Notes: generated from the letters alone by a model not told the origin. Shown: positions 6,251 to 13,951, counted from the first letter of the stretch. The stretch: 16,820 nt of DNA from Clostridia bacterium (GCA_900768535.1 CAAGDE010000200.1:1-16820), one strand, 5' to 3'. Program-made: numbers and translations.

Positions 6251-6336
6251 GTTTGTTCCTCCCTATGGACTTCCGGCACACGCTGTGTTGGATTTGCGTG
6301 GCAGAGAGACGGACGCTCCGTCCGTATCAATTGAAT
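6251..6336 (-). promoter_or_regulatory. rpsF leader with two hairpins; possible S6:S18 control element
   Basis: The 5' leader on the minus strand holds hairpin 1 (ACGGAC, GGAGC loop, GTCCGT; 6309-6325) and hairpin 2 (CACGC, 12-base loop, GCGTG; 6279-6300). Hairpin 2 is followed two bases later by CCG (6274-6276), then by the GGGAGG ribosome site (6258-6263). In many bacteria the S6:S18 complex represses its own operon through a leader element in which a CCG beside a stem mimics its rRNA site. The layout is compatible, but I cannot confirm the outer stem. The leader is certain, its control role is tentative. Confidence 0.4.
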
Positions 6337-6365
6337 ATTATACCATACAAAAGCGGGCTTGTCAA
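6337..6365 (-). promoter_or_regulatory. Promoter of the rpsF-ssb-rpsR operon
   Basis: On the minus strand TTGACA (6360-6365), 17-base spacer, TATAAT (6337-6342): perfect consensus in both boxes, as expected for a highly expressed ribosomal protein operon. Confidence 0.92.
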
Positions 6366-6368
6366 GCA

Positions 6369-6392
6369 CTTTTTCCGATTTTCCGGAAAAAG
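6369..6392 (-). terminator. Possible weak terminator after the 6401-7549 gene
   Basis: CTTTTTCCG (6369-6377) pairs perfectly with CGGAAAAAG (6384-6392) around a 6-base loop, eight bases past the stop codon and just upstream of the rpsF promoter. The runs of T and A lie within the stem, so it could act in either direction, but there is no separate T tract. Confidence 0.4.
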
Positions 6393-6400
6393 CATACATT

Positions 6401-7549
6401 TTATTTCCGAAATGTCTTCAGATCAAAGTCAATACTGTAGACAATTCTTGCCGCACCGGGAATCGGAACGGCACAGCCCGCGCGGAAGGGCTTTTCTCCG
6501 CCTGCCGGCAGTCCGTCAAAGAACCACTCACAGCCGCCGCCGACGATCTTGTTCTGCTTGTTCAGATACTGATAATGCAGGGCAAAGGCGGGGAGCTCAC
6601 GGTCATAGGAGCTGACCATGGTGCCCTTGAGAATCTCATAGTGCTCGTCCCGCTTGATGCTGACCTTCTCCAGCCGGATCCCGCGCATCGCGGCGCCGTC
6701 GGCAGGGAGAAAGCCGGTCGCACGCGCCTTGGCAAAGATCTGTGCCACCGCCGCGCCGCGCACCCGCCGGGTGATGCCGTAATGGAAGATCGCGCCGGGG
6801 TCGATGGAGGTGACCCGGTCGCTGATGATGTCGATGATGTTTCCGTCCCGGTCCTTGAGCGTGATGTCCACCTTGATGTTCTGCAGGGCACGGTCGGTGT
6901 TCGGGTTCTGCAGATCAACGCCGAGCGAGAGGAAATAGGTCTGATTTTCCCGCTTTCCGGAGCTTCCGCCGACCGCCCGCACCGTTACCGGCAGGGACGG
7001 GGGCAACTCGGGCTTTTCCAGGTCGTCCAGAATTTTTCCGAAGGTTTCGCAGTAATTCCATGCGTAGGTCTCCTTCGGCTTTCTGCCGTCCATGTAGGCG
7101 AATTCGGTCAGGCAGATCATGAACAGCTTCAGATAATTCATCAGCACGGGAATTTCCTTTGCCTGAATCGCCAGCTTGAGGCAGGACGACCAGTAGGATG
7201 GAACGGTCAGATCGAACCCGTAGCCGTACTTGATGACGTTTGTGCTGAATTCCCGACCTTCCGGTGCGCGGAACATGGCAAGCATCTTCTCGGTCACCGC
7301 TTCTCCGACCGAGGGGGCAACGGCGTGGCGGTAGAACTGCTCGGCGGCATCCGGATCCCACCCTTGCGTGAACGCCTCCATCAGAAGGGCAAAGGAGAAC
7401 TGCTCCTTCATGTTCAGGTCGGGGAGCAGGTTTGCCAGATCGATATCCTTTTTGCCGTGTAGGACGCAGGGGAGCGCCAGGAAATCGGCAATGTCGCGTG
7501 CTGTTTCCCCGGCGCTTTTGCCGGCTGTATTCAGATATTCTGTTTCCAT
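6401..7549 (-). CDS. Unrecognised protein with two C-terminal beta-rich (FxLYD-like) repeats
   Basis: I do not recognise this 382-residue protein. There is no signal peptide and no clear membrane span, so it is probably cytosolic. The N-terminal half (1-195) is helical in character, with Cys- and aromatic-rich stretches. The C-terminal part looks like two related beta domains: about 205-275 (SLGVDLQNPNTD, NIKVDITLKDRDGNIID, then SIDPGAIFHYGI) and about 295-375 (LEKVSIKRD, FALHYQYLNKQNKIVGGG, then PAGGEKPFRAG). The pattern of strand, turn with Asp/Asn-Gly or Asn-Lys, and a Pro/Gly-rich last segment resembles FxLYD-type domains. I chose ATG 7549, with AAAGGA upstream; an in-frame start 20 codons earlier lacks such a site. 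It is transcribed leftward, alone, and faces nfnA across a region with the palindrome at 7604-7622. Confidence 0.7.
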   Translation of the reverse strand: METEYLNTAGKSAGETARDIADFLALPCVLHGKKDIDLANLLPDLNMKEQFSFALLMEAFTQGWDPDAAEQFYRHAVAPSVGEAVTEKMLAMFRAPEGREFSTNVIKYGYGFDLTVPSYWSSCLKLAIQAKEIPVLMNYLKLFMICLTEFAYMDGRKPKETYAWNYCETFGKILDDLEKPELPPSLPVTVRAVGGSSGKRENQTYFLSLGVDLQNPNTDRALQNIKVDITLKDRDGNIIDIISDRVTSIDPGAIFHYGITRRVRGAAVAQIFAKARATGFLPADGAAMRGIRLEKVSIKRDEHYEILKGTMVSSYDRELPAFALHYQYLNKQNKIVGGGCEWFFDGLPAGGEKPFRAGCAVPIPGAARIVYSIDFDLKTFRK

Positions 7550-7603
7550 TGGCAGAAAATCCTTTCGGTTTTGAAATTTTGGACGCGGAAACTTGCATTT
7601 TTG

Positions 7604-7622
7604 TTGCAATCCGCTATTGCAA
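7604..7622 (+). promoter_or_regulatory. TTGCAAT inverted repeat over the nfnA -35 box
   Basis: TTGCAAT (7604-7610), 5-base spacer, ATTGCAA (7616-7622): a perfect 7-bp inverted repeat whose right half contains the -35 box of the nfnA promoter. A third TTGCAA is at 7671-7676 in the leader. It sits between two diverging genes and could be a repressor site for one or both. It does not match the Rex operator consensus. Confidence 0.45.
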
Positions 7623-7645
7623 TTCGGGGCGGTTTATAGTATAAT
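7617..7645 (+). promoter_or_regulatory. Promoter of the nfnA-nfnB operon
   Basis: TTGCAA (7617-7622), 17-base spacer, TATAAT (7640-7645). The -10 box is perfect. A second, weaker pair (TTGCAA 7671-7676 with TTATAC 7694-7699) lies 54 bases downstream. The untranslated leader would be about 130 bases. Confidence 0.75.
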
Positions 7646-7778
7646 AAAAGGAGATGCCGCTTCCGGACGGTTGCAAAACGTGCTTATCTCTTATTATACA
7701 CGAAATTTCGCCGTTTGGCAAGTGGTTTTCCGAAACTTCAGAATTTCAGGGACGGTTTTTCCCGGAAAGGATCAATTT

Positions 7779-8621
7779 ATGTACGAAATTCTTGAAAAAC
7801 GGTCGCTGAATCCGACGGTCACGCTGATGCGGATCCACGCACCGGCGGTTGCGAGGAAAGCCGAGCCGGGACAGTTCATCATCCTTCGCACCGATGCAAA
7901 GGGGGAGCGCATTCCCCTGACCGTTGCCGATTTTGACCGCACGGCGGGCAGTGTGACCGTCATTTTTCAGATTGTCGGCGCCACCACCGAGCGGCTGAGT
8001 CACCTATCCGCCGGGGACTGCCTGCAGGATTTTGTGGGTCCTCTGGGGCGTGCCACCGAAACGGCGGGGAAGAAGCGGGTTGCCGTGGTGGTCGGCGGCG
8101 TGGGATGTGCCATCGGATACCCGGTTGCAAAGAAATTTCATGATCTGGGCACCGCGGTTCACACCGTTGCGGGCTTCCGCACAAAGGATCTGGTCATCCT
8201 GGAGGACGAATTTTCCGCCGTTTCCGACCGGTTCGTGCGGATGTCGGACGACGGCTCGTGGGGGGAGAAGGGGCTGGTGACCGATGCGCTGCGGGGGCTG
8301 ATTGAGCGCGGCGAACAGTACGACGAGGTCATTACGATCGGTCCGCTTCCCATGATGAAATTCGTCTGCCGCCTGACCAAGGAATACGGCGTGCCCACCG
8401 TGGCTTCCATGAACCCGATTATGATCGACGGGACGGGAATGTGCGGCGGATGCCGGCTGACGGTTGGCGGAAAGATGCGCTTTGCCTGCGTGGACGGACC
8501 CGAATTCGACGGGCATCAGATCGACTTTGACGAAGCCATTGCGCGCTCCTCCATGTACAGAGACTTCGAGCGGCACGCTTATGAAGAGACTTGCAACCTG
8601 TTCCTGAAGGAGGAGAAGTGA
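7779..8621 (+). CDS. nfnA: NfnA/SudB-type NAD-binding ferredoxin-NADP+ reductase subunit
   Basis: A 280-residue flavoprotein subunit of the dihydroorotate-dehydrogenase electron-transfer type. The N-terminal FAD domain includes GQFIILRT (31-38) and RIPLTV (44-49), the flavin-binding Arg block. The NAD domain begins at VAVVVGGVGCAIGYPVAKKF (101-120). The C-terminal 2Fe-2S site has Cys222, Cys225 (GMCGGCRL) and Cys237, with Asp217 nearby; family members use three Cys and an Asp. Together with the next gene it fits NfnAB, the electron-bifurcating NADH-dependent ferredoxin:NADP+ oxidoreductase of anaerobes; SudAB-type sulfide reductases have the same architecture. ATG 7779 follows GGAAAGGA. Its stop and the start of nfnB are one base apart, so translation is probably coupled. 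Confidence 0.9.
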   Translation: MYEILEKRSLNPTVTLMRIHAPAVARKAEPGQFIILRTDAKGERIPLTVADFDRTAGSVTVIFQIVGATTERLSHLSAGDCLQDFVGPLGRATETAGKKRVAVVVGGVGCAIGYPVAKKFHDLGTAVHTVAGFRTKDLVILEDEFSAVSDRFVRMSDDGSWGEKGLVTDALRGLIERGEQYDEVITIGPLPMMKFVCRLTKEYGVPTVASMNPIMIDGTGMCGGCRLTVGGKMRFACVDGPEFDGHQIDFDEAIARSSMYRDFERHAYEETCNLFLKEEK

Positions 8622-8622
8622 G

Positions 8623-10026
8623 ATGGCGAACATGAGCCCGAAAAAGAACCCGATGCCCTCGCAGGAGCCGGCGGTCAGACGCCGCAATTTTGACGAGGTC
8701 GCACTGGGTTATACCGCACAGATCGCCATGGATGAGGCGGCGCGCTGTCTGCACTGCAAGAACCGTCCGTGCGTGAGCGGGTGCCCGGTCGGAATCGACA
8801 TCCCGTCCTTCATCGAACAGGTCAGGATCGGGGATTTCGGCGAGGCGTACCGGATTATCACGCTGTCCTCCTCTCTGCCGGCGGTCTGCGGAAGAGTCTG
8901 CCCGCAGGAGTCGCAGTGCGAGGGAAAGTGCGTCCGGGGCATCAAGGGCGAACCGGTCGGTATCGGCAGACTGGAGCGCTTTGTTGCAGACCGGCACAAC
9001 GAAAGCGAAACCGACGCGCCGGAGAAGCCGGAGCCGAACGGTCACCGGGTGGCTGTGGTCGGGTCGGGTCCCTCCGGGCTGACCTGCGCCGGCGACCTGG
9101 CGAAAAAGGGCTATGACGTGACGGTGTTTGAAGCCCTGCACACAGCCGGCGGGGTGCTGGTCTACGGCATTCCGGAGTTTCGGCTCCCGAAGGCGATTGT
9201 GGAAAAAGAGATTGACGGGCTCCGCGCGCTGGGCGTGAAGATTGAGACCAACACGGTCATCGGCAAGACGCTGACGGTGGAGGAGCTGATGCACGAGGGC
9301 GGCTTTGAGGCGGTCTTCATCGGCTCCGGAGCGGGACTTCCGCGCTTTATGGGAATCCCCGGCGAGAGTCTCAAGGGCGTTTATTCCGCCAACGAGTTCC
9401 TCACGCGGGTCAACCTGATGAAGGCATACCGTCCGGGAAGCGCCACGCCGGTGGAGGAAGCCCGGCGCGTGGCGGTGGTCGGCGGCGGAAACGTTGCCAT
9501 GGATGCGGCGCGCTGTGCCATGCGGCTGGGGGCGGAGGAGGTCTCCGTTGTTTACCGCCGTTCGCTGGAGGAGCTGCCCGCCCGGCGCGAGGAGGTCGAG
9601 CACGCCATGGAGGAGGGGATCGAATTCCGCCTCCTGACCAATCCCGTGGAGATTCTGGGGGACGGGAGCGGATTTGTCAGCGGTTTGCGGTGCGTCCGGA
9701 TGGAGCTGGGCGAGCCGGATGCCTCCGGGCGGCGCAGTCCCGTGGAGCTTCCGGGGTCGGAGTTCCTGCTGGAATGCGACTGCGTCATCATGGCAATCGG
9801 TACTTCGCCGAATCCCCTGATCAAATCGACCACCGCAGGGCTGGAGATCAACCGCCGCGGCGGGATTGTGGTGGAGGAATCGACCGGAAAAACCTCGCTT
9901 GACGGCGTGTATGCCGGCGGAGATGCCGTTACGGGTGCCGCCACCGTCATCCTTGCCATGGGCGCCGGCAAAACCGCCGCGTCCGCAATCGATGACTATC
10001 TGAAAAAGAACGGAACGGAACGGTGA
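8623..10026 (+). CDS. nfnB: NfnB / NADPH-dependent glutamate synthase (GltA) family protein
   Basis: A 467-residue flavin and iron-sulfur protein. Two N-terminal Cys groups, C42, C45, C50, C54 and C89, C93, C99, C103, are arranged as in glutamate synthase small subunits and bind two 4Fe-4S clusters. An FAD loop VVGSGPSG (145-152) and an NADPH loop VVGGGNVAMDAAR (285-297) follow, and GDAVTGAATVILAMG near the C-terminus closes the FAD site. Databases often label such proteins GltA, but next to an NfnA-type partner the likelier role is the bifurcating subunit that moves electrons between NADPH, NADH and ferredoxin. No large glutamate synthase subunit is nearby, which supports this. The GGAGG site lies within the end of nfnA. 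The gene is followed by the inverted repeat at 10055. Confidence 0.9.
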   Translation: MANMSPKKNPMPSQEPAVRRRNFDEVALGYTAQIAMDEAARCLHCKNRPCVSGCPVGIDIPSFIEQVRIGDFGEAYRIITLSSSLPAVCGRVCPQESQCEGKCVRGIKGEPVGIGRLERFVADRHNESETDAPEKPEPNGHRVAVVGSGPSGLTCAGDLAKKGYDVTVFEALHTAGGVLVYGIPEFRLPKAIVEKEIDGLRALGVKIETNTVIGKTLTVEELMHEGGFEAVFIGSGAGLPRFMGIPGESLKGVYSANEFLTRVNLMKAYRPGSATPVEEARRVAVVGGGNVAMDAARCAMRLGAEEVSVVYRRSLEELPARREEVEHAMEEGIEFRLLTNPVEILGDGSGFVSGLRCVRMELGEPDASGRRSPVELPGSEFLLECDCVIMAIGTSPNPLIKSTTAGLEINRRGGIVVEESTGKTSLDGVYAGGDAVTGAATVILAMGAGKTAASAIDDYLKKNGTER

Positions 10027-10054
10027 GGAGCGCCTGACGGCAGTCCGTTCGCCT

Positions 10055-10260
10055 GTTTCGCCCTCATCCGTCGCCTGCGGCGCCACCTTCCCCACCCGGG
10101 GGAAGGCTGCTTCCGGTGATCCATAATCATTAGGCTCAGCGCCGATTTTACCGCCGGAGACAGTCAGATTCAGAAGTGTAACAAAAAGAATTTGCACAAC
10201 CGATGAAAGCCTTCCCCCGGGTGGGGAAGGTGTCGCGCCAGCGACGGATGAGGGCGAAAC
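10055..10260. repeat. Inverted pair of GATGAGGG palindromic repeats
   Basis: Left arm 10055-10108 and right arm 10208-10260 are reverse complements: 20 bases match at the outer end (from GTTTCGCCCTCATCC), then about 12 differ, then about 21 match at the inner end (CCTTCCCCACCCGGGGGAAGG). The differing part still folds on its own: CGCC/GGCG in the left arm, GTCGC/GCGAC in the right. The 99-base centre (10109-10207) has no ORF or motif I recognise. This repeat type is widespread in gut Clostridia by my recollection. It follows nfnB by 28 bases and may end its transcript. A decayed single copy is at 76-116. Confidence 0.85.
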
Positions 10261-10313
10261 CTGCGAGCGTACTTTTTTCGCTTACCGTAGCCCGATGACT
10301 GTAAGAAAAAGGC

Positions 10314-10342
10314 TTTACAAACCGTTGCATTTGTGGTAAAAT
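10314..10342 (+). promoter_or_regulatory. Promoter of the CPBP-tadA-asnA-lipoprotein row
   Basis: TTTACA (10314-10319), 17-base spacer, TAAAAT (10337-10342), with the CPBP start codon 31 bases further. One mismatch in each box. No other convincing promoter is seen before 13951, so it may drive all four genes. Confidence 0.72.
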
Positions 10343-10373
10343 AAGAGTAGATTTCGGAAAGGAGCGGAAGCGT

Positions 10374-11393
10374 ATGCGGTGTCTGTCCATGCAGGAGAGC
10401 TATTACCGGAGGGTGATCAATGCCCTTGGAATCGGGATGCTGTTCTTTCTGCTGTTTCTCCTGATGACCTCCTTTGCGGTGACGGGGCTGTCCGCAGTGC
10501 TTGGTGCGCTCCCGATTTCTGCGGTGGCGGCAAAGGTGATTTATCAGCTGGTGTACGGTGCGCTGTACCTTGCCACGTTCATGTGCCCGGTTCCGATCAT
10601 GCGGGCATTTCTCCGGGGCTCCGGACTTCCGTGGCAGCCGATGCAGACGCGCAAGCCGGTCTCGCGCTGGCTGCCGCTGATTGTGCTGGGCGGCATCACG
10701 CTGATTCTGGCGCAGTCCTATCTCAATGCGGTGCTGGTCAGCTGGATGGATTTCGGCGACCTGACGGACAGCGTGATGCCGGGCGGGAATACCGTGTCAG
10801 ATCTGGATATTGTCCTGACCTTCATCGTCCTGGCGGTGGTGCCGGGATTCTGCGAGGAATTCCTGTTCCGGGGAGCCATTCTGACCAATCTGCTCCCGTT
10901 CGGGCGCGGGACGGCGATTTTCGTCAGCGCGCTGGCGTTTGCTCTGATGCATCAGAATCTGGCACAGTTCCTCTATGCGTTCGGCGCGGGAATTCTGCTG
11001 GGCGTACTGTATGAGCGCACGGGGAGCATCTGGAACGGTGTCGCTTTGCACCTGCTCAACAATGCGTCCTCCCTGCTTGCCACCGTCCTGCCCCGGCGGT
11101 TCGGGGAAGTGATGGGTGCGCGGATTCTGCTGATTGCGGACGCGGTGCTGTTCCTTGCCGGCTTGGTGTCCATTGCGGTTCTTGCACGGGTGGTGTCGAA
11201 AAAGCCGGACGTGCGGGAGGGCGTGTTCGGACGCTCCCTGCCGGCATCGGTCGGGTACGCCGAAAACCGGGTGGCACCGGAACGCTCGGTGCGGCTGCTG
11301 GTTGCGTCTCCCTTCGGTGCGTTTCTCATTGCATCGGTCGTCATGGCGCTCCTGACCGCACTGATGCTGATGGTGGCAGGAGGTCTTTCATGA
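10374..11393 (+). CDS. CPBP-family intramembrane metalloprotease
   Basis: A 339-residue multi-span membrane protein of the CPBP (Abi, Rce1-like) family. The conserved motifs are in order: EEFLFRG with Glu161, Glu162 and Arg166; ALMHQN with His193; and HLLNN with His226 and Asn229/Asn230. In the family these hold the metal and catalytic water within the membrane. Roughly eight hydrophobic spans are visible, including 19-36, 55-75, 98-120, 145-160, 180-200 and two near the C-terminus (about 250-270 and 310-337). Bacterial members have roles in bacteriocin immunity or protein processing; the substrate here is unknown. ATG 10374 has GGAG nine bases upstream; Met6 is an alternative. The stop overlaps the start of tadA (ATGA), implying coupled translation. 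Confidence 0.88.
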   Translation: MRCLSMQESYYRRVINALGIGMLFFLLFLLMTSFAVTGLSAVLGALPISAVAAKVIYQLVYGALYLATFMCPVPIMRAFLRGSGLPWQPMQTRKPVSRWLPLIVLGGITLILAQSYLNAVLVSWMDFGDLTDSVMPGGNTVSDLDIVLTFIVLAVVPGFCEEFLFRGAILTNLLPFGRGTAIFVSALAFALMHQNLAQFLYAFGAGILLGVLYERTGSIWNGVALHLLNNASSLLATVLPRRFGEVMGARILLIADAVLFLAGLVSIAVLARVVSKKPDVREGVFGRSLPASVGYAENRVAPERSVRLLVASPFGAFLIASVVMALLTALMLMVAGGLS

Positions 11394-11854
11394 CGGCGGA
11401 TGAAGCGGGAATGCGTGCGGCACTGGAGCAGGCACGGCTTGCGTCACTTGCGGGGGAAATTCCGGTCGGTGCCGCTTTGACGGACGGAGAGGGAAGGATC
11501 CTTGCCGCCGCGCACAACCGCCGGGAGGAGACGAACGACCCGCTGTCCCATGCCGAGGCGGAGGTCCTCCGGCAAGCCGCGGGGGCGCGCGAGAGCCGCT
11601 ATTTTACCGACTGCACCCTGTACGTCACCCTGGAGCCCTGCCCGATGTGCGCCGGTGCGCTGATTGCGGCACGGGTGGGACGTGTGGTGTTCGGCGCGAA
11701 GGATCCGCGCGCCGGGGCGTTCGGGAGTCTGTTGGATCTGACCGCGTACCCCCTGGAGTTCCGCCCGGATGTCTGCGGCGGGGTGCTGGCGGGCGAGTGT
11801 CTGGCACCGCTCCGGGCATTCTTTGCGGGCAAACGAAAATCATCGATCAACTGA
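11390..11854 (+). CDS. tadA: tRNA-specific adenosine deaminase
   Basis: A 154-residue zinc deaminase. It converts adenosine 34 of tRNA-Arg(ACG) to inosine so that it can read several Arg codons. The zinc and catalytic motif is HAEAE (His54, Glu56 as proton shuttle) with PCPMC (Cys84, Cys87). Other family blocks are GEIPVGA (22-28), TLYVTLEPC (76-84) and VVFGAKDPRAGA. Length fits TadA. It starts at ATG 11390, overlapping the CPBP stop by four bases, with AGGAGG seven bases upstream inside the CPBP gene. The link to the CPBP gene is likely operon packing rather than a shared role. asnA follows 16 bases later. Confidence 0.95.
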   Translation: MTADEAGMRAALEQARLASLAGEIPVGAALTDGEGRILAAAHNRREETNDPLSHAEAEVLRQAAGARESRYFTDCTLYVTLEPCPMCAGALIAARVGRVVFGAKDPRAGAFGSLLDLTAYPLEFRPDVCGGVLAGECLAPLRAFFAGKRKSSIN

Positions 11855-11870
11855 GAAGGGAACCAAACCC

Positions 11871-12878
11871 ATGGCACTTCTGAAAATTCCGGAGAATTAT
11901 CATTCCTTCCTGTCCCTGCGGCAGACCGAATATGCGATCAAAAAAGTGAAGGACTTTTTCGAGCGCGACCTTGCAACCGAATTGAACCTGATCCGCGTGT
12001 CGGCACCGCTGTTTGTCGATCCGGCAAGCGGACTGAACGATAACCTCAACGGCGTGGAGCGTCCGGTGACGTTTGATCTCTTTTCGGGGGAGCAGCTGGA
12101 GATTGTCCACTCGCTGGCAAAATGGAAGCGATACGCTCTGCAGATGTACGGCTTCCGTCCGGGCGAGGGACTGTACACCGATATGAATGCCATCCGGCGA
12201 GATGAGGAGACCGACAACATCCATTCCATGTTCGTCGACCAGTGGGACTGGGAAAAGATCATTACCCGCGAGGAGCGCACCGAGGCAACGCTGAAAAAGA
12301 CCGTCCGGTGCATCTATGACGCGCTCCGGCACACGGAGCAGTATATCGTCAACGAGTACGACTTTATCGGAAGCCTGCTGCCGGAGAAGATCACCTTCCT
12401 CACGGCGCAGGAGCTGGAGGACGAAATGCCGGACAGGACCCCGCGCGAGCGGGAGTATCTCGCGGCAAAGCGGCACGGTGCCATCTTCCTGCAGGGCATC
12501 GGCGGGAATCTCCGGGGGAGCGGTGCGCCGCATGACGGACGTTCGCCGGACTATGACGACTGGTCGCTCAACGGGGACATCATCGTCTACTACCCGGTGC
12601 TGGACATTGCGCTGGAGCTGTCCTCCATGGGCATCCGCGTGGATGAGGAAGCCATGCGGCGCCAGCTGGCAATCCGGCACTGCGAGGACCGCGCGGAGCT
12701 GCCGTTCCACCGGTCACTGCTTGCCGGGGAGCTGCCGTACACCGTCGGCGGCGGAATCGGGCAGTCGCGGATGTGTATGTTCTTTCTGCGCAAGGCGCAC
12801 ATCGGCGAGGTGCAGTCCTCCTATTGGACGCCGGAAACGCTTGCGGCGTGCCGTGCGGCGGGAATCCATCTGCTGTAA
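11871..12878 (+). CDS. asnA: Aspartate-ammonia ligase (asparagine synthetase A)
   Basis: A 335-residue enzyme that makes asparagine from aspartate, ammonia and ATP through an aspartyl-AMP intermediate. It is related to class II aminoacyl-tRNA synthetases. Family blocks are clear: FVDPASGLNDNLNGVERPV (about 48-66), GLYTDMNAIRRDE (100-112), HSMFVDQWDWE (118-128), APHDGRSPDYDDWSLNGD (219-236) and GGGIGQSR (293-300), the last being the ATP-binding motif with Arg300. Length matches E. coli AsnA (about 330). I chose ATG 11871, preceded by GAAGGG; the in-frame sequence upstream overlaps tadA. It is the third gene of the row begun by the CPBP gene, and the lipoprotein gene follows 35 bases later. Confidence 0.96.
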   Translation: MALLKIPENYHSFLSLRQTEYAIKKVKDFFERDLATELNLIRVSAPLFVDPASGLNDNLNGVERPVTFDLFSGEQLEIVHSLAKWKRYALQMYGFRPGEGLYTDMNAIRRDEETDNIHSMFVDQWDWEKIITREERTEATLKKTVRCIYDALRHTEQYIVNEYDFIGSLLPEKITFLTAQELEDEMPDRTPREREYLAAKRHGAIFLQGIGGNLRGSGAPHDGRSPDYDDWSLNGDIIVYYPVLDIALELSSMGIRVDEEAMRRQLAIRHCEDRAELPFHRSLLAGELPYTVGGGIGQSRMCMFFLRKAHIGEVQSSYWTPETLAACRAAGIHLL

Positions 12879-12913
12879 ATCCGGCAACCGTATTTTCGAA
12901 AGGAGTGATGACC

Positions 12914-13951
12914 GTGAAAAAATGGATCTGCCTGCTGATTTTTGCGGGAATGCTCCTGTGCCTGCTGTCGGGCTGTGAGGTGGAGGACATCCCGGAGCCG
13001 AAGTCCCTGCGCTGGGCATTCGGTACCGACTGGCCACAGGCGGAGGACTTTTACCCGGAGCTTGCCGCCGGCGCCTCCGTCCGGTTTGCCGAGGACAGTC
13101 CGTTTCCGAAAAACATGATGACCAAAACCTACACCGTGTCGCTGATTTACACTGCGCCGAAGGGGAAAAGCCGGAAAATGACCGCCACGCTGAACGTGAC
13201 GGTGGATAAGGAAGCTCCGGTGATCTCCGGCGTGCACGTCATTGCCGTTTACGTCGGTGACGCGGTGGCATACCGTGACGGCGTGACGGTAACGGATGAC
13301 TGTGACGGAAAAATCGAACTGGAGATCGACAGCTCCAAGGTCAACACCGATGCAAAAGGGGAGTATCCCGTTGTCTACCGGGCGACCGACCGCACCGGAA
13401 AGACCGCCGAGGCGGAAACAAAGGTGAACGTCTATGACGATAAGATCACTGAGGAGATGCTGTGGGAAAAGATCGACCCGATCATCGAAAAGCAGGGCTG
13501 GGCGGGACTGTCCCGCGTCGACCAGGTGCAGCTGATCTGGGAATATGTACATAAAAAGGGGCGGATTCCGTATACCGGAAAATCGAACAAGGGCGACTGG
13601 ATCCGCGGAGCGTATGATGCACTGGAGGGCAACGGCGGCGACTGCTTCAGCTATTACTCGCTCTCCAAAGCCTTCTTTGTCCGGCTGGGAATCGAAAATC
13701 TGGATATTTTCAAAGCGCCGACTGCCGGAAAGACCAACTCGCACTACTGGTCCATGGTCAACATCGGTACATCGGACGCGCCGGTCTGGTATCATTACGA
13801 TGCCACGCGGGTAGAAGGGCAGACCTGGGACGCATATCTCATGACCGACAGCCAGATCGCCTACCTCCGCGCCGAACGCCCCGACCTCTATAACACCGAC
13901 CTTTCCGGCTACCCCCGCACCGCAACAAAGGAAATGGTGGAGATTGACTGA
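12914..13951 (+). CDS. Lipoprotein with Ig-like and transglutaminase-like domains
   Basis: A 345-residue predicted surface lipoprotein. The start is KKWICLLIFAGMLLCLLSGC: positive charges, a hydrophobic core and lipobox LLSGC with Cys21 as lipid anchor. Next come a region at about 30-90 (GTDWPQAEDFYPE, then a TYTVSLIYTAPKG strand), an Ig-like DUF5011-type domain at about 98-176 (DKEAPVISGV, TVTDDCDGKIELEID, GEYPVVYRATDRTGKTA), and a transglutaminase-like domain at about 180-345. The catalytic triad is visible as Cys244 (GGDCFSYY), His277 (NSHYWSMV) and Asp296 (WYHYDAT). Such domains act as proteases or crosslinking enzymes on envelope or peptide substrates; the real target is unknown. I favour GTG 12914, eight bases after GGAG; ATG 12908 is only two bases away from it. 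It is probably the last gene of the CPBP row. Confidence 0.85.
   Translation: MKKWICLLIFAGMLLCLLSGCEVEDIPEPKSLRWAFGTDWPQAEDFYPELAAGASVRFAEDSPFPKNMMTKTYTVSLIYTAPKGKSRKMTATLNVTVDKEAPVISGVHVIAVYVGDAVAYRDGVTVTDDCDGKIELEIDSSKVNTDAKGEYPVVYRATDRTGKTAEAETKVNVYDDKITEEMLWEKIDPIIEKQGWAGLSRVDQVQLIWEYVHKKGRIPYTGKSNKGDWIRGAYDALEGNGGDCFSYYSLSKAFFVRLGIENLDIFKAPTAGKTNSHYWSMVNIGTSDAPVWYHYDATRVEGQTWDAYLMTDSQIAYLRAERPDLYNTDLSGYPRTATKEMVEID

Noticed and set aside
7654..7812. Short upstream open frame right after AAAGGAG in the nfnA leader
   Set aside because: The ATG touches the GGAG, leaving no space for initiation, and the frame overlaps the nfnA start without homology. It might be a leader peptide, but I cannot support it.
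8419..10197. Long leftward open frame of 592 codons opposite nfnA and nfnB
   Set aside because: It is the complement of two genes with clear cofactor motifs. In GC-rich DNA such antisense frames are common. It has no ribosome site or family signature.
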